From Tachypleus tridentatus (taxonomy: Eukaryota; Arthropoda; Merostomata; Xiphosura; Limulidae), in the NCBI RefSeq assembly GCF_004210375.1, contig NC_134831.1, forward strand, positions 2,480,001-2,544,000: 64,000 nt of DNA, read 5' to 3'. The translations under genes were made by a program, and so were the position numbers. Of the stretch, positions 24,004 through 36,457 are shown in pieces. Under the pieces are notes generated by a model, which was not told the origin of the DNA, ran no database searches, and saw nothing but the letters and a program-made list of their open reading frames with translations. The stretch's first letter is position 1, and every line of letters begins with the position of its first letter.

Positions 24004-24082
24004 GTGTTTGGAGGAACAAAAAGAAATAATACTGAAACAGGATGTTTCTCTGTAGGAACATAAACGTATTATCTGACACAAG

Positions 24083-24188
24083 GTGTGCTGGTAACTAAGC
24101 ACAAGGTCACACAATGGGCTATATGTGCTCTGCTCACCACGGGTATTCACCGTTGTAAGTTAGTCTGCACCATTGTGCCACTGGCGGA
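24083..24188 (-). repeat. Family B SINE
   Basis: AACTAAGCACAAGGTCACAC, AATGGGCTATATGTGCTCTG and CTCACCACGGGTATTCACCG, then the head complement ending TTGTGCCACTGG. A short stretch around the B-box is deleted. Confidence 0.85.
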
Positions 24189-25751
24189 AAACTAGCCCTC
24201 GTGTACAGTAGCTTTGCACGAAACTGAAACAAATCACACATTTCTGTACTTCAATCTAAAAGAGGATTTTCAATAATTACTTAATTTTCTCGTTACACGT
24301 TGATCACGTTATCCTCACGGATGAAGAGGGTTTGATATTTCTTAACAGTCATATAGAATCACAATTTTGAGGTTAAACTAGTGAGAGCTACGACAATGGA
24401 ATACTCATAATAACACTATGTAACAAAAATATTGTTCCTGGATAGTATGTGTTATTTCTTAATTGCTTATATTGTAAAAGTACAGAAAATGGCCATTATT
24501 CACTTTAAACTTTGCTTTTGCGACCTGGATAATGAAATTTAGAAATTAACCTATTTTCTATGTAAAAACGGGCAAATTTGCACATTTTTATTTATATAAG
24601 GTCTGAATAAAGCAACATATAAATCAAGATTTACATGTATTTATACTAAAGTTGTACAAAAATGTTTAGATGTGAGAAGTTTTTCGACATTGGCGACTGT
24701 AATGTAAATCACTTTCACGTATCAACCCCCAAATATAGTCTCCCATCATGTTTTCGTTATACGCTCCCAGGTCACAAAAGCAAAGTTTGAAGAGAAAAAT
24801 AGGTCTTTTCCATTTACTTTAGGCATAAGCAATTGGAAAATAACACTTTCTACCCAGGAACAAGAAAAAGTAAACATTTTGTTACATAGTGTAATTATTG
24901 TACACTTAAAGTTTGGGAGTGGAATCAAAAACTTTCCTTCCTTGTAAACAAAAGAATACCTAAAGACATTCACTTTCTAAGAGTAAACACATCACAGCTG
25001 TGGCTTTGAAAATATTAAATGCCACAACATCAGTTAAAGTCAAAAGTTTCCGTTAGCATTAATGAAAAAAGTAAAAAAGTCAGAGTTTCTTAAATGATAC
25101 ATGTGAAGCTGAAGATTAGAAATTGGTTAAAATCCATATCCTTATGCACAAAACAAACACAGAAACAAAGTGAGCAAGCCCAGATTAACCGTTTTGTTCT
25201 GAAAATTATTGATAGATTCAGAAATAATGCTCTGTTATTACCAGTTAGCTCCATTAATTCAGTAAATTCAGAAAAACATTATACGGATCTGCTTAAGAAA
25301 TATTCGACTTAGGTTTGCTATTGTGAGTTTATACGGGTCAAACTGGAGTCTCAACTTGTTCACATCATTTAGAGCTCAAACAATTCACACTGTAATTATC
25401 GTTGTGTTTAATTGGAAACAAGTTATAAAAGGAAGCGAGTCGAACATCACTAAACCCTTAAAGTACTTTTTAAATAAAAACAAAATTCTTAAGTTTATAT
25501 GCAAATATTAATGGTTTTGAGAGAGAAATCTACGGCTTGTTAGTAACGTCACGATTAGGAATATTTAAAAGTTAAAGAACGAAACACGAATCCTGACAAA
25601 CCAAGAACTTAGAACTAATCTTTCAGTCCTGAATAAGGAACAACGAAGTTCTGTGTTCAGAAAGGTTATTAGGTTTGTTATTTTGTTATTCGACTACTTT
25701 CGAATTCTGTAAGATTTATTAACAACGCCAACAGTGAAGTGACTATACTTG
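24189..25751. other. Unclassified A+T-rich DNA
   Basis: Frames of 62-75 codons at 24746-24973, 25094-25312 and 25323-25511 have no domain. No repeat recognised. Confidence 0.4.
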
Positions 25752-25848
25752 GCCGTTTGTTTTTGAATTTCGCGAAAAACTATGATAACACCATCTGCGC
25801 TAGCAGTCTTTAACTTAGTAGGGATAGATCAGATAGAAGGAACCTAAT
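25752..25848 (-). repeat. Older family A SINE, part 1 (interrupted)
   Basis: CGTTTGTTTTTGAATTTCGC and CATCTGCGCTAGCAGTCTTT give the tail and 3' body. The element stops at TAGAAGGAACCTAAT (25834-25848) and resumes at 26115 after a younger SINE. Confidence 0.82.
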
Positions 25849-26114
25849 TGTTTGTTTGTTTGTTTTTGAATTTCGAGGGATATTTGCGCTAGCCCTCCCT
25901 AATTTTGCAGTGTAAGACTAGAGAGAAGGCAGCTAGTAACCACCACCCACCGCCAACTCTTGGGCTACTCTTTTACCAACGAATAGTGGGATTGACCGTA
26001 ACATTATAATACCCCCACAGCTGAAAGGGCGAGCATGTTTGGTGCGACCGGGATTCGAACCCGCGACCCTTGGATTACGAGTCGATGCCTTAACCCATCT
26101 GGCCATGCCGGGCC
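25849..26114 (-). repeat. Younger family A SINE inserted in an older one
   Basis: Starts with (TGTT)n and TTTTTGAATTTCGAGGGATA. The body matches other copies well (CCACCGCCAACTCTTGGGCT, AATAGTGGGATTGACCGTAA). The head complement GGGATTCGAACCCGCGACCC, TTACGAG and CTGGCCATGCCGGGCC are well preserved, giving an intact A and B box. A few bases are missing near the tail. Flanked by TAGAAGGAACCTAAT and TAGAAGGCATCTAAT, which look like a 15-bp target duplication. Confidence 0.93.
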
Positions 26115-26246
26115 TAGAAGGCATCTAATAAGCACAACTACTGCCAAACTCTTGGACTACTCTTTTACGAAAAAATAGTGGAATTGACCGTGACTTTATA
26201 ACAACCCTACGGCTTAATAAGCGAGCGTTGTGATGACGACAAATCG
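26115..26246 (-). repeat. Older family A SINE, part 2
   Basis: Resumes in register with part 1: ACTGCCAAACTCTTGGACTA, AAAAATAGTGGAATTGACCG, TTTATAACAACCCTACGGCT, then ACAAATCGAACAGGGCC at the B-box position. More diverged than the inserted copy, as expected if it is older. Confidence 0.82.
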
Positions 26247-27246
26247 AACAGGGCCTGTCTGAACGTAGCTAAATAAATGTTCATTGAGATGTTTTTATTA
26301 ACAAGGATGTTCAACCACTTTTCATCATGTACGGTAAGCAGAAAAAAGAAATGTTCTATGTACATGAACGTCGTGCTTAAAAACCGCCCACACAAAGCTT
26401 CGAACGTCTCTAACTAACGTTTCTCAAGGCAAAATTTCCCGTTTTAATAGCTTCATTGCAAACGTATGATAACAAGTCTTAACGAAACCGAACACAAAGA
26501 AACCGATTAAAATTTTCTTAAAATTTATGTTCACACTGAAATAATAACCATAACAAGATTCTCAAGCGGTAAACTCTCATAATTGACTGAATAAAATGAA
26601 ACTTAGAACATTACAAACAAATTATATTTGGTCTCAGTTGATGAAATACATGTTACAAACTCTTACTAACCAACATATGTATATACATGGATGGATAAGT
26701 TCAAAACGATATTTCCCTACTCTATCGTATCCAGGTCCTGCTTTAGATTGACACTATCTCCATTAAGTTTCACACAAATAATGTAGCTTCTGGTGTTCTT
26801 GTTTTAACTTTTGTCCTAATAATCGCAGTAAGAGAGAAAGCATTCTAATCTTTGAATATTTTTCCTTAGTTTAAATTAGTTTAATTCTTTAATTGAAACT
26901 TTTGCAACATGCAAATTAAAATAAGAACGAAATGTGAGAATTGTAGAAGCTGTACAACCCAAATAAGGTAAGACTGTTCTGAATATTTTTTCAAAGAAAG
27001 TATTTTATGAACATCAGATTTATTTGTTTATAAAGTAACTTTCCAAATTGTGTTTAAAAAATGTCTTTTGAATCCCGGACTATATTTCATTTTGTTCAAA
27101 ACGTACAGAACAAAATTCAGACGCATTTTTCCTACACGATCCACAACTTCCTGAATCTAAGTCTCATAAAAACGTTTTTTTTTTAAAAATACACAATACA
27201 AATGTTGCAAATGATATGCAGTTTAAATGTTTTTCTTTTCTTGCGA
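26247..27246. other. Unclassified DNA
   Basis: No gene or repeat recognised. Confidence 0.4.
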
Positions 27247-27335
27247 TGATAAAATCAGGAGTTCGATTCCCCTCGATGGACTCAGCAGATAGTCCGATAT
27301 GGCTTTGCAATAAGAAAACACACACACATACATTC
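27247..27335 (+). repeat. Family C SINE, 5' truncated
   Basis: GATAAAATCAGGAGTTCGAT and TCCCCTCGATGGACTCAGCA, then GATAGTCCGATATGGCTTTG and a (CA)n tail. The A-box half is missing. Confidence 0.8.
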
Positions 27336-29239
27336 TTATGATGAAACTAAGTTGGCGCAAACTGTCCAGGACAGTGGGGAATAAAATCATTTTTCGTACA
27401 TCGTATCCATACCACATAGGACAGGATATTACGTGGGCAAAAAAATAAAGGTTCATTATCTACATTCATGTAGCTGATCCTTTACAGGATAAGCATAGAA
27501 ATACACTTAACCCTCATCAACAAACGAATAGAGGCTAATAGCAAACGAGTCAGAACTTCAAGACGATTATGATCAGAAAATAATAGTCATTCCTGTTTTG
27601 CAGCCTAAAAAAAAAACTTCTAACATAATTTTCAAAATATCTTTCATGATTTGTGGTTTCAAATCTTTGCCTATTACGGTGGTTCAAAACCTAGTCATAA
27701 TTTTTTTTACACAGTCTTGAAATTCGCAGCAGCAATGTGAAGGCCTTCTAAAATAGGGTTTTAAAACCCACTGTTGGCAGAGAAAGATTGTGTAATCTTT
27801 TACTTACAAAAAATAAAAATAAAAATTGCTTCCAGACTGAGTTTTATCCATATGAATATCTATACAAGGATCATCCCTTGGAACAACCAATTCGGCCATA
27901 ATCACAATACTATTTTACGATTTCCGTCCAAAATAAAAGATGTACGTTACTCCTAAATCCATGCTACTAAGCTAATAATGCAAAATAATCCCCATAATAA
28001 AATATGTAATATAAAATGAAAACAATAAATAACATGTCATTCTATACATATGAAATCTTTTAATTAATTCTGTTAATGAGCCTAACATTAAAGAAACGGC
28101 AGAATATACCATGCGTATACTATCATTAAGATATTTGTTTTTAATGAATTTAGGTTCTGAACCTAATAAATTGGTTTTATAGGAATATACATTAAAATAT
28201 ACATGAAAGTGTCTTGACGGACTTTTTTGTTTTTAAAGTGCATGCTTAGAAGACGTTCGACCAAGAAAAGTGTTTATTTCTTTAGCTGAACAGATCCTAA
28301 ACACATTTAAACTGAAACATTTCATCGTAAATACCAGGTGTTCAACAATAAACAACTTTTGTTTTTATTCTCAACAATATACTGGTTTAGAAAATTTCAA
28401 AAAACCGTAAACATATTATTAATGACAAGCATAAGTTATTTACTGTCATTTATTAATATGAATTAACATATCCTCAGTGCTTTTCGAACAACTGTTGTCT
28501 ACAAAAAATGCATATTGAGTTTCATATTGAACTTTTGTTTTACAACATCCTAAAATTGTTAATTTCCTCTAGGTTTATGACATTGTAAGAATACAGTAAA
28601 ACAAGTTAATTGTTTAGTGATTAATATCAAACCATATAAATACCTTATACTTTACTTGGATTTAAAATGTTTCAAGTCCAATATAACATTTCAACTTTAA
28701 AGGTATTTGATGTTAACCCTATCAGGCTTAAGCCGTGAGTTAATATACGTTAAATATGTTAGGAAACAAAACAGTGGAAGTGTTTATTCAAAATTTCTTA
28801 TTATTTGAAACCTTCTCTGCAGCGGACGTTATAAAATTTGTACAATTTTAAGCATATTTCTCACAACTTGGTGATTCAGCGCAAAGTGGAAAAGCTTATA
28901 ACCTAAATATTGGCATTATGACACCACCATTCTTGTAATACTTTAGTATGTACACATTTAAACATATTTTTCATCAATGTTTTCATAAGTTAAAGTACAT
29001 ACGTATACCAAAGTATGGCTAAGCCTACTTAATTTGTAACTTGTAATAAAGCAAGTCTTTAAAGTATTTTATGATTTGTGATGAATCACGTGGTCTAGAT
29101 ATAGCTTTTTCATTATTTTATTTTTTTAAATATATAAATATAGCAAACGTAGTCAGAAAATATTTTCAATTAAGGAAAATAGGACGAGAGTGAATCATTG
29201 ATAGTTCTTTTGTCAGTTTACTTCTACTTCGAGTCAGCA
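27336..29239. other. Unclassified A+T-rich DNA
   Basis: No gene or repeat recognised. A 60-codon frame at 27774-27956 is unremarkable. Confidence 0.4.
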
Positions 29240-29332
29240 GTAAGTTTGACGGACTTATAACACTAAAATCTGTGTTTCGATTCTCCAGTGGACTAAGCAC
29301 AGAGAACATAATATACAGCTTTATGCTGAAAA
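29240..29332 (+). repeat. Diverged family B/C SINE
   Basis: CAGTAAGTTTGACGGACTTA, ACACTAAAATCTGTGTTTCG and ATTCTCCAGTGGACTAAGCA, then TATACAGCTTTATGCTGA and AACAACAA. Intermediate between families B and C. Confidence 0.62.
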
Positions 29333-29604
29333 CAACAATCACTCTATAAACGCTGCGAAGAAAGATCTCTGATTTATCTTTTTGTTGTGTGGGTGAGAAA
29401 AAAGAAATTTGTTGTGACCAATCAAGACGAATACAAAAATAATGTATTTATAAGTTTCAACCCTCATCATTTGGGATCTTCTTCTTATTTCTAATCAGTT
29501 TTCCATTAAATTTCTCTTTACACAAATGTCTTTTAAACAGACATTAATCATCAGTTTAAACCTTCTTACCTTTAGCTCACTTATGTACAAACATTCATCC
29601 ACGA
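29333..29604. other. Unclassified spacer
   Basis: No feature recognised between two SINE clusters. Confidence 0.35.
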
Positions 29605-29712
29605 GTTAACCACGAAGCTACCAAACGGGCTACCTGTGCTCTGCCTACCACAAGTGTCAAAACCCGTTTTCTAGCGTTGTAAGTCCGCAGACATACCGCT
29701 ATGTCACTGAAA
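29605..29712 (-). repeat. Family B SINE, first of a pair
   Basis: AACCACGAAGCTACCAAACG, CTACCTGTGCTCTGCCTACC and GTTGTAAGTCCGCAGACATA, then CGCTATGTCACTG. The anticodon-loop complement TTGTAAG is intact. Confidence 0.86.
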
Positions 29713-29727
29713 GACGCATTTTTAGGT

Positions 29728-29858
29728 TTATTTGTTTGTAATTAAGCACAAAGCTATACAACGAGCTATCTTTGCTTTGTTCCCCGCGGTTATTAAAGCT
29801 CGGTTTCTAACACTGTAAGTCCGCAGACAGGACTGTGCCACTGGGAAGTGCATTTTTC
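29728..29858 (-). repeat. Family B SINE, second of a pair
   Basis: TTTATTTGTTTGTAATTAAG, CACAAAGCTATACAACGAGC and CTGTAAGTCCGCAGACAGGA, then CTGTGCCACTGG. Both copies are followed by the string TGCATTTTTAGG/TGCATTTTTCGA (GACGCATTTTTAGG for the first), so the second may have arisen by duplication or by insertion next to a shared target. Confidence 0.86.
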
Positions 29859-31854
29859 GATGAATAAGTTTCTAGCCAATGATTGTCATTAACTTTAACT
29901 GAGCGATTAAAAGCAAAAAAAATATCCAAAAGCACGTATATTTTAAACTTTATGAGGTATCAGATATAGTAGTAATAAAGATTGGAATCTGATTTGATAA
30001 GTAGTATTCCACAAATCCCTGTAATTAAAGACCATGACCAAAAAAGACGTGCAACGCTACTAATTATTATATCTTGTTTGATCACTACATATATGTTTAA
30101 GCGTGAGATAGATAGATAATCTTGATGACAGAAACACTCAATATAAATGAAGTGTGAACGTTATTTCTATCTGGTTTGTTTCACAGTTACTCCAGGCAAC
30201 ACAATTCAATCAAGACCAAGATGACAGAGAAGCTTATCTGATGCTATTATGGGTCACGTACTACGCCTATTGAATCGTGAAACTAATGGTCTACTGCCTT
30301 TTGTAAATCAACTTATATTGTTGTGGTTTGTATTATTAAATATTTGAAGTTATTGAATACAACCTTCAGCAACTAGAAAAGATTAAAGTTGTAAGAGGGT
30401 ATAAATTTGGACTAAAGGGATACACTTTAAATGGCGAATGTGTAAGACTTAATTCAGATGATACAACATGATACACAGTGTGTTTGAAACATTTGGAAAA
30501 AACAACAATTGATTTACAGATTTTCTTAATTTTAGACACATGACTGATTATGGCGTCTTCAAAGCATGAGGAGATCAAGTTGAACCTGCTGTTACTTCAA
30601 ACTTTATTTCAATTACAAAGACAGCACGTGGAAAACACGTTTTGTGAAGTTCCTTAAAGTTCTTAAAGCTTTAGACTCTTCAGACACTCTGTTTTTAGCT
30701 AAGAAGCAGAGTAAATGTAATAATGAACATTCAGAATTATATAGTGCAAGATTAATGTTAGTTATTTATAAATCGCGCTGATAAAGCAAATATATAAATT
30801 TGATTAGGTACAAAATTATCTAAATCCTCCCTCACTTTCCCCAAGATACAAGGATTGGTAAAAACACTAACCCTCAAATTACAGTCTAGGTTTTATGGTG
30901 TTCATTATCGGTTTGCTTCGATCATAGAGTCCTGTTCCGGTTTTAAAAGTTTATTAAAACAAAACCAAAAGGACTAAAATTATGAAGTTTTTAACATCTT
31001 GTTGTTTAATTAATGATTTGTTTGTCTTGATTTCTACTACGTAATCATAGTGACCAGTTGTCAATAGCCGAAGTTTAGACAAAGAGAAGAAAGTTCAATA
31101 TGTCATCCGAGTCTAGATCAGTGACAACAGAAGTACCTCCATCAATATGACAAACCTAACATTAGTAAGTGGTTTTATTGATCATTTTTATTTCAACCAT
31201 TTCTTTCCTCTTACTGATTTTTAATTTTTTGAACAACCACCTTCCCACATTTGGCTGCAGACCGTGAAAATGGTGAAGATGTGGGACGTTGTGGGCTAGG
31301 GCACTCACACCTTCTCTTTTTTGTTCTTCTAAAGAATTGTAACGCCTGTAAAACTGAGACTAAACTGAATATCTGGTGTAACCTCAAAGCCAGTACCTCA
31401 AAACACCATAGCACACAGCATAATTACCCATCTTATGGTAAATGCCCAGGAGATACATGTTTGTTTTGTAGCTCTGCTGTTTCTCTTTCCTTTCACGTTC
31501 TATGTAATTTATCAATAAATAATTTTTCATCTAAGATTAGGATTTGCTGTTTAAAATTCACGCTAATCTTTTTTATAACGAATCTTCCTTTTTTAATTGT
31601 ACATATATCAATACAGTTCTCTGAGCACGCTATAATTTCCAGCTATTTAGTTCAAAATAGCTTCGTAGGTGGTGAATACTACTGACTGGTTTCCTTTTTA
31701 TTGGTGAATAGCTCGAACTTAAGAATAGACATGCTTGAATGATAAAGGTCTCTCATTTGTCCATTTAACCTATAAATGACATTATTTTAAATTTGGATAT
31801 TCAAGGAAGGCTAAACGAGGGATATATATGGCAGTTGTTTCTACTTTTCAAATG
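29859..31854. other. Unclassified DNA
   Basis: Holds the longest frame not built from repeats, 144 codons at 31251-31685 on the plus strand. It begins with ordinary composition and becomes hydrophobic and A+T-rich; no domain recognised. I do not call it a gene. Confidence 0.4.
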
Positions 31855-32015
31855 ACAGACAAGAGGGAAGATAACTAGTTAACAGTAATCATAATCAGCT
31901 CTTGAGCTTCTCTTATCGATTAGTGCGTTTAGAGGGTGTTTTTCTTTCGACAAGGCAGAGCAAATACTAGACTCTCGAATACACAGTCTGTTACATTAAC
32001 CATTAAGGCCATATT
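31855..32015 (-). repeat. Decayed family A SINE
   Basis: ACAAGAGGGAAGATAACTAG, ATCAGCTCTTGAGCTTCTCT and TAGTGCGTTTAGAGGG follow the family A body order, then GACTCTCGAATAC and CATTAACCATTAAGGCCATA for the head complement. Strongly substituted. Confidence 0.5.
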
Positions 32016-32282
32016 CATCTTGGCCCAAAAATATAGATGCTGTTTAAGACCGTGTGGGTTTACTTTTGATTGTTAAAGCTGTTTAAGTTCTTTTGAGTAG
32101 AATTCCTGCAATTTTCTGAAAGGTATTATGTAGATTTAGGTTCCATTCTTTGATAATTCAGTTAGATGTAGAACTCTTCTAGTTCAATTAACTTCAAATC
32201 ACTGTTACATCTATCAGATGACAATTGGAAGATAATTGTCATGTTGTAATAACCTTTGATATTTTCCTGTTGCAAAGAGACG

Positions 32283-32395
32283 AGGTTGGCTTTGTGGTAG
32301 AACTCAGTGTGGATGACGGATGGTAGGTGCTACTGCCTGGGTACCTTTCCTTTTATCAATAGCTTAAAATTAAGGACAGAAACAGCCTTATAATT
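32283..32395 (+). repeat. Very decayed family A SINE fragment
   Basis: GATGGTAGGTGCTACTGCCT, CTTTCCTTTTATCAATAGCT and TAAAATTAAGGACAGAAACA resemble the distal body of family A (GGTGATGACTAGCTGCCTTC ... AATTAGGGACGGCTA). Confidence 0.35.
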
Positions 32396-32714
32396 TTTGT
32401 CATAAATACAAAATACAAATAAATACATATTGCAATGCTAAGACGTTGTGCAGCTTGGACCATTAAAACGCCCATTAATCAGGCTCTTACAACCTATCCT
32501 CTTTGAACGTCACACTTTCCTATGTTTTTTGACAAAGAAAGTGTAATAAAGCTCACCTATATTTATATAATACAAGTCATCTGGCTTGGAAGACATTAGG
32601 AGAAAAATCAAATAGTAACGTGAAGAACTAACTAGACCATTTAATAAGTTTTGATGCAGCATTTTCTATTTTTTTGTTAAACTCAGTACTTTTAGTGAGC
32701 TTATTTGTGATTGC

Positions 32715-32922
32715 TTAGTATACCAATTGACTTTCAGGTATTGAGCAGTACATTGTAATCCAGTACACCAACTGATTTTAAATATTGGCAATGACGGTGT
32801 AATTAAATACACTAATTGACTTTCAGGTACTGACAATGACCTTGTAATCCAGTACATCAAATGACTTTCAGGTGTTGATTATGACCTTCTAACCCTGTAC
32901 CCCATCTGACTTTCATGAAATA
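32715..32922. repeat. Minisatellite, 45-bp unit, about 4.5 copies
   Basis: The unit includes TTGACTTTCAGGTATTGACA, ATGACCTTGTAATCCAGTAC and ACCAA. Corresponding G positions 32729, 32774, 32818, 32863 and 32908 step by 44-45 bp. Followed by an (AT)n and (TC)n microsatellite at about 32940-32966. Confidence 0.88.
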
Positions 32923-33297
32923 TAGAAAAGCTCTTTATATGATATATATATATGTCCCTCTCTCTCACCTCGAAAAATAAAGACAACGGATAATGTTTTG
33001 GGCAACACTCCATTTTCATTTGTGTTCTTCACTAAAACCTTTCTTCAGTACAGATAAACAATAAGACTTTTAGTTTTTCGTGTCAAACATTGGTTATCAA
33101 CAGCGCGTTTGATGAAAGCTTTCAGTGTGTTTGTTTACTCTCTTTAGAAAGTAATAAAATGGCGGACCAGCGGTACGTTTGAAAACTTATACCACTACAA
33201 CCCAAGATTTTAACCCTAGTGTGTTTTGTCCTTAAAACAATAACGACAAAAAACAAAACAGAAATGTGTGACCTTTTACTGGACAAAGGATCGATAG

Positions 33298-33408
33298 ACT
33301 GGCTGGCTGATCGGTAAACATCTAAGCTTATAATGTTAGAATACGAGTTTTGATACCAATGGTAGGCAAATAGTTCAATGTACAGCTTTGTGATTAACAA
33401 ACAAATAA
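33298..33408 (+). repeat. Family B SINE, diverged
   Basis: CTGGCTGATCGGTAAACATC, TAAGCTTATAATGTTAGAAT and GTTTTGATACCAATGGTAGG, then CAATGTACAGCTTTGTGATT and AACAAACAAAT. A second, weaker head-like stretch (GCGGACCAGCGGTACG) lies at about 33161. Confidence 0.65.
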
Positions 33409-33567
33409 TTCCAGAAACTGGTTAAAATTGGAATGAGAGAGGCACCGACTACGGAACTGGAGTCCTGTTTATTTGGTATTGTCTAGTAGTTCTTCAATAA
33501 GGAATTAGCCTGAAAAAAGAGAGAACCTGAAACTGAATTAGTCGCATGTCTAATTTATTCAACTATT

Positions 33568-33690
33568 TATTGCTCTCGGTGAGACATCTGGAGACTTACA
33601 ATTTAAAATTCATGTTTTTCTACCCGTGGCGGGCAGAACACGGATAACCCATTGTGTATCTTTGTGTTTAAGTACAAACAAAGAAAACAA
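33568..33690 (+). repeat. Family B SINE
   Basis: CTCTCGGTGAGACATCTGGA and GACTTACAATTTAAAATTCA, then CTACCCGTGGCGGGCAGAAC and the tail CCCATTGTGTATCTTTGTGT followed by TACAAACAAAG. Confidence 0.8.
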
Positions 33691-33917
33691 ACTAACTCTT
33701 TATAAAAAGCAGCATCACACAATTCACTTGTTTTAATTATTAATACCCAGGGTTTCGGCTTTTCGGGGGTTAATTGCCTTGTTCTGCTCCAAGTCGAATT
33801 TTGATTAGAAAAAACATTCCAAATTTAAAGCCGTGTTTTATCATTTTTGTCTCTAGTCTTACTTAAATATTTAGTATAATAATCACTTAACCGTTTGATA
33901 ACATATATGTTACACAT

Positions 33918-34040
33918 ATTCAGGTCTCCCGTTGAGATAGCGATAAATCTACTGGCTCAGAAAACTAAAATCCTGAGTTTGATTCTCCACAGTGGACATC
34001 TCAGATAGTCCAATGTCAATCTGTTATTAAACAATGTATC
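33918..34040 (+). repeat. Family C SINE, diverged
   Basis: CTCCCGTTGAGATAGCGATA, AATCTACTGGCTCAGAAAAC and CCTGAGTTTGATTCTCCACA, then TCTCAGATAGTCCAATGTCA. The tail is degraded. Confidence 0.7.
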
Positions 34041-35069
34041 TACAATGTTTTAGTATGTGATCGCATTTTCATCAAACATTATGTACATTTTGACCCAATA
34101 CCTAATAACAATAAATTACAATTTAACCATTGGTTTGATCTATTGATCTACATAAATCATGTTATTTACTTCTAATTGGTATCTTATTAATAAATCGTAA
34201 CAATATTAGTTTGTTTTTAAATACTTTTTTTGGTTTCCAATATAAATATTACATAATGTTTGCTCTTGACTTGATTTGGAAACTGTAGGTTCTATTCAAA
34301 ATTAACGAAAGAAGTTATTATGATGCAATTATCGAAATACTTTCTTCTCTGTCTTCTGGTGTGGTGTGGAATAACTTGAGAACCATGGCGACGAGTATGA
34401 AGCTGTGAAAAAATGTTCTCATACATTTCTGTTGCGAATGACAAACTCTAATGCAAACATTTTAATCACTTAAAACCAAATGTAAGAATTTTGTGGTACA
34501 TCAAAACGTCTTTAAAAGACCTTATCTTTCACTAATGTCCACCAAAATCTGTGAACAATTCCTTGAAGGAATGTCGAATAAATACGAATTCCCCATTCTT
34601 TTTTTTTGGGGGGAGGAATTCTCGAATTAAAGATGTGATTCCATGACACGTAACCTGACCATTAACCCCATCTAATCCTTTTTTTCCAGAATGGAAATAC
34701 AAAACGTTAATACCAACTATTTCAATATCATTGTTTGTTTGTTTTTAAATCCATTTTAAGAAAGATTTTGTGAAGTGAGAAATGTAAAAGCAAAGTTATT
34801 TAGAGAAAAATACAAAATACTAAAGCACGCAACGTTAACTTAGGAATTTTCAGTTATATTTATCGCAACTGTACAGTTATGTTTAAGATTCCATCCTCCA
34901 GTTTTACGTGATTAGTTTTACAGTTATATTTAAGTCCGTTTAATTTGTGTTTTGACATGATGTATTTAACTGAATACAGAAGTTTTTTTTAGTATATCTT
35001 TCTCTTTTTTTTAACCTGGTGAAAAAATATTGTGTACGTTATTTTTTAACTTTGTTTTGTGAATATAAA
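34041..35069. other. Unclassified A+T-rich DNA
   Basis: No gene or repeat recognised; a T-run and G-run lie at about 34600-34614. Confidence 0.4.
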
Positions 35070-35346
35070 TGTGGCTGGTCCTGGCCAGATGGTTAAGGCG
35101 CTCGGCTCCTAATTGGATGGTCGAAAGTTCGAATCCCCGTCACACCAAACGTGCTCGCCCTTTCAGCCGCGGGGACGTTATGTTACGGTCAATCCCACTA
35201 TTCGTTCGCAAAAGAGTAGCCCAAGAGTTAGCGCTGAGTGTTAATGACCAGTTGCCTTCCCTCTAGTCTTACATTGCTAAATTAGGGACGGCTAACGCAG
35301 ATAGCCCTCGTGTAGCTTTGCACGAAATTCAAAAACAAACAAACAA
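35070..35346 (+). repeat. Family A SINE, full length
   Basis: The head TGGCTGGTCCTGGCCAGATG, GTTAAGGCGCTCGGCTCC and AAGTTCGAATCCCCGTCACA holds both box regions. The body includes CGCCCTTTCAGCCGCGGGGA and AAGAGTAGCCCAAGAGTTAG. The tail is CAGATAGCCCTCGTGTAGCT then (AAAC)n. The anticodon loop has changed (CTCCTAA in place of CTCGTAA). Confidence 0.93.
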
Positions 35347-36457
35347 GCAAGGTACTAAGAAACTCATAATTATGCCAGAAATATTCTACATCTTTTAAGT
35401 ATGATACGCTAGTAACACAGTTCCTTTAATCCAATTCATTTGATTTCTGATATTCTTGTTAACACTATACGACTAACAGCACAAATAATAATAATGCTTT
35501 TGTAAAAGTAAAGCCTATGGCTTGTTACTACATTGGCGTTTTATGTTTACTTTAAACAACTTTAAGGTATATTATATATAAGATATGGAATAAAAAACTT
35601 TTACTGACGACTTTATTAATTTTCAAATTTGAAGAAAAAATAAAGAACAGAAAGTTAATTAGTGTTAATTGTATTCGCTCTTATCATTCGAAATAATTAG
35701 GACTCGTCTTTAGTAGCTCAGATTCTAGGCCTAATAGGTGAAATAACAATTATAAACTTAATCACTCAATTTCATTAAAAAAAATTCAGCTTCGTCTATA
35801 TTGTTAGCCTGTTAATATTTGTGTTGTATAAACCCAGAAATATTCTTGTTAACTAGTCTTTAGCGACTTATCTTGTAAATAACAACAAGAAAACAAAATT
35901 TATTGTTTTTTCCCTTCAAACTTCTTAAAATATCTCGAGTGTTGAACATATTTAGTGTTCGCTTATGCCTAGAGAAATAATACTAACACAAAAGTATACA
36001 TGCATATATATATTGTTGTAGGCGACTGTCATGTCATATTTCAAGTGACCTACCAGTGAAAGCGATATTGTGTTTTATATTACAATCACGCTCGATCGAC
36101 AACGCTAGTTTGATCTCCGACAAGTTTTATTAATTAAAATTTAATATCCTTTAATTAGTTTCAGTAACGATAATTTGAGACAAAATATAAAATGGTTACT
36201 CGTTTTATCAAGCTATAACATCTGATTTGCAAATTAATTTAGAATTAACATACAAATTCCACGAGATAAGGAAAGCAAGGTACATTACATCCCAACACGG
36301 TGATTTACTTCTCATAACTCACAATATTGCATCACCACTATGAAATGAGAAGCAATTTCGTAGAAATACACGTAAACCACAAAACCTAACGGCTTCTATA
36401 AAATTTGGAGAAATCCATAACGCTTAAAACAGTTTGGTGATTAGGGCTTTTTTTTTG
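35347..36457. other. Unclassified A+T-rich DNA
   Basis: No gene or repeat recognised; a (TA)n run lies at about 36003-36012. Confidence 0.4.

Noticed and set aside
31095..31170. Possible short first exon: ATGTCATCCGAGTC followed by a GTAAGT donor-like site
   Set aside because: The frame hits TGA before the donor-like site, and no matching downstream exon was found.
31251..31685. 144-codon plus-strand frame, the longest not made of repeats
   Set aside because: No recognised domain, composition drifts to A+T-rich hydrophobic in its second half, and no splice or transcript evidence can be seen from sequence. A frame this long is not surprising in 64 kb.
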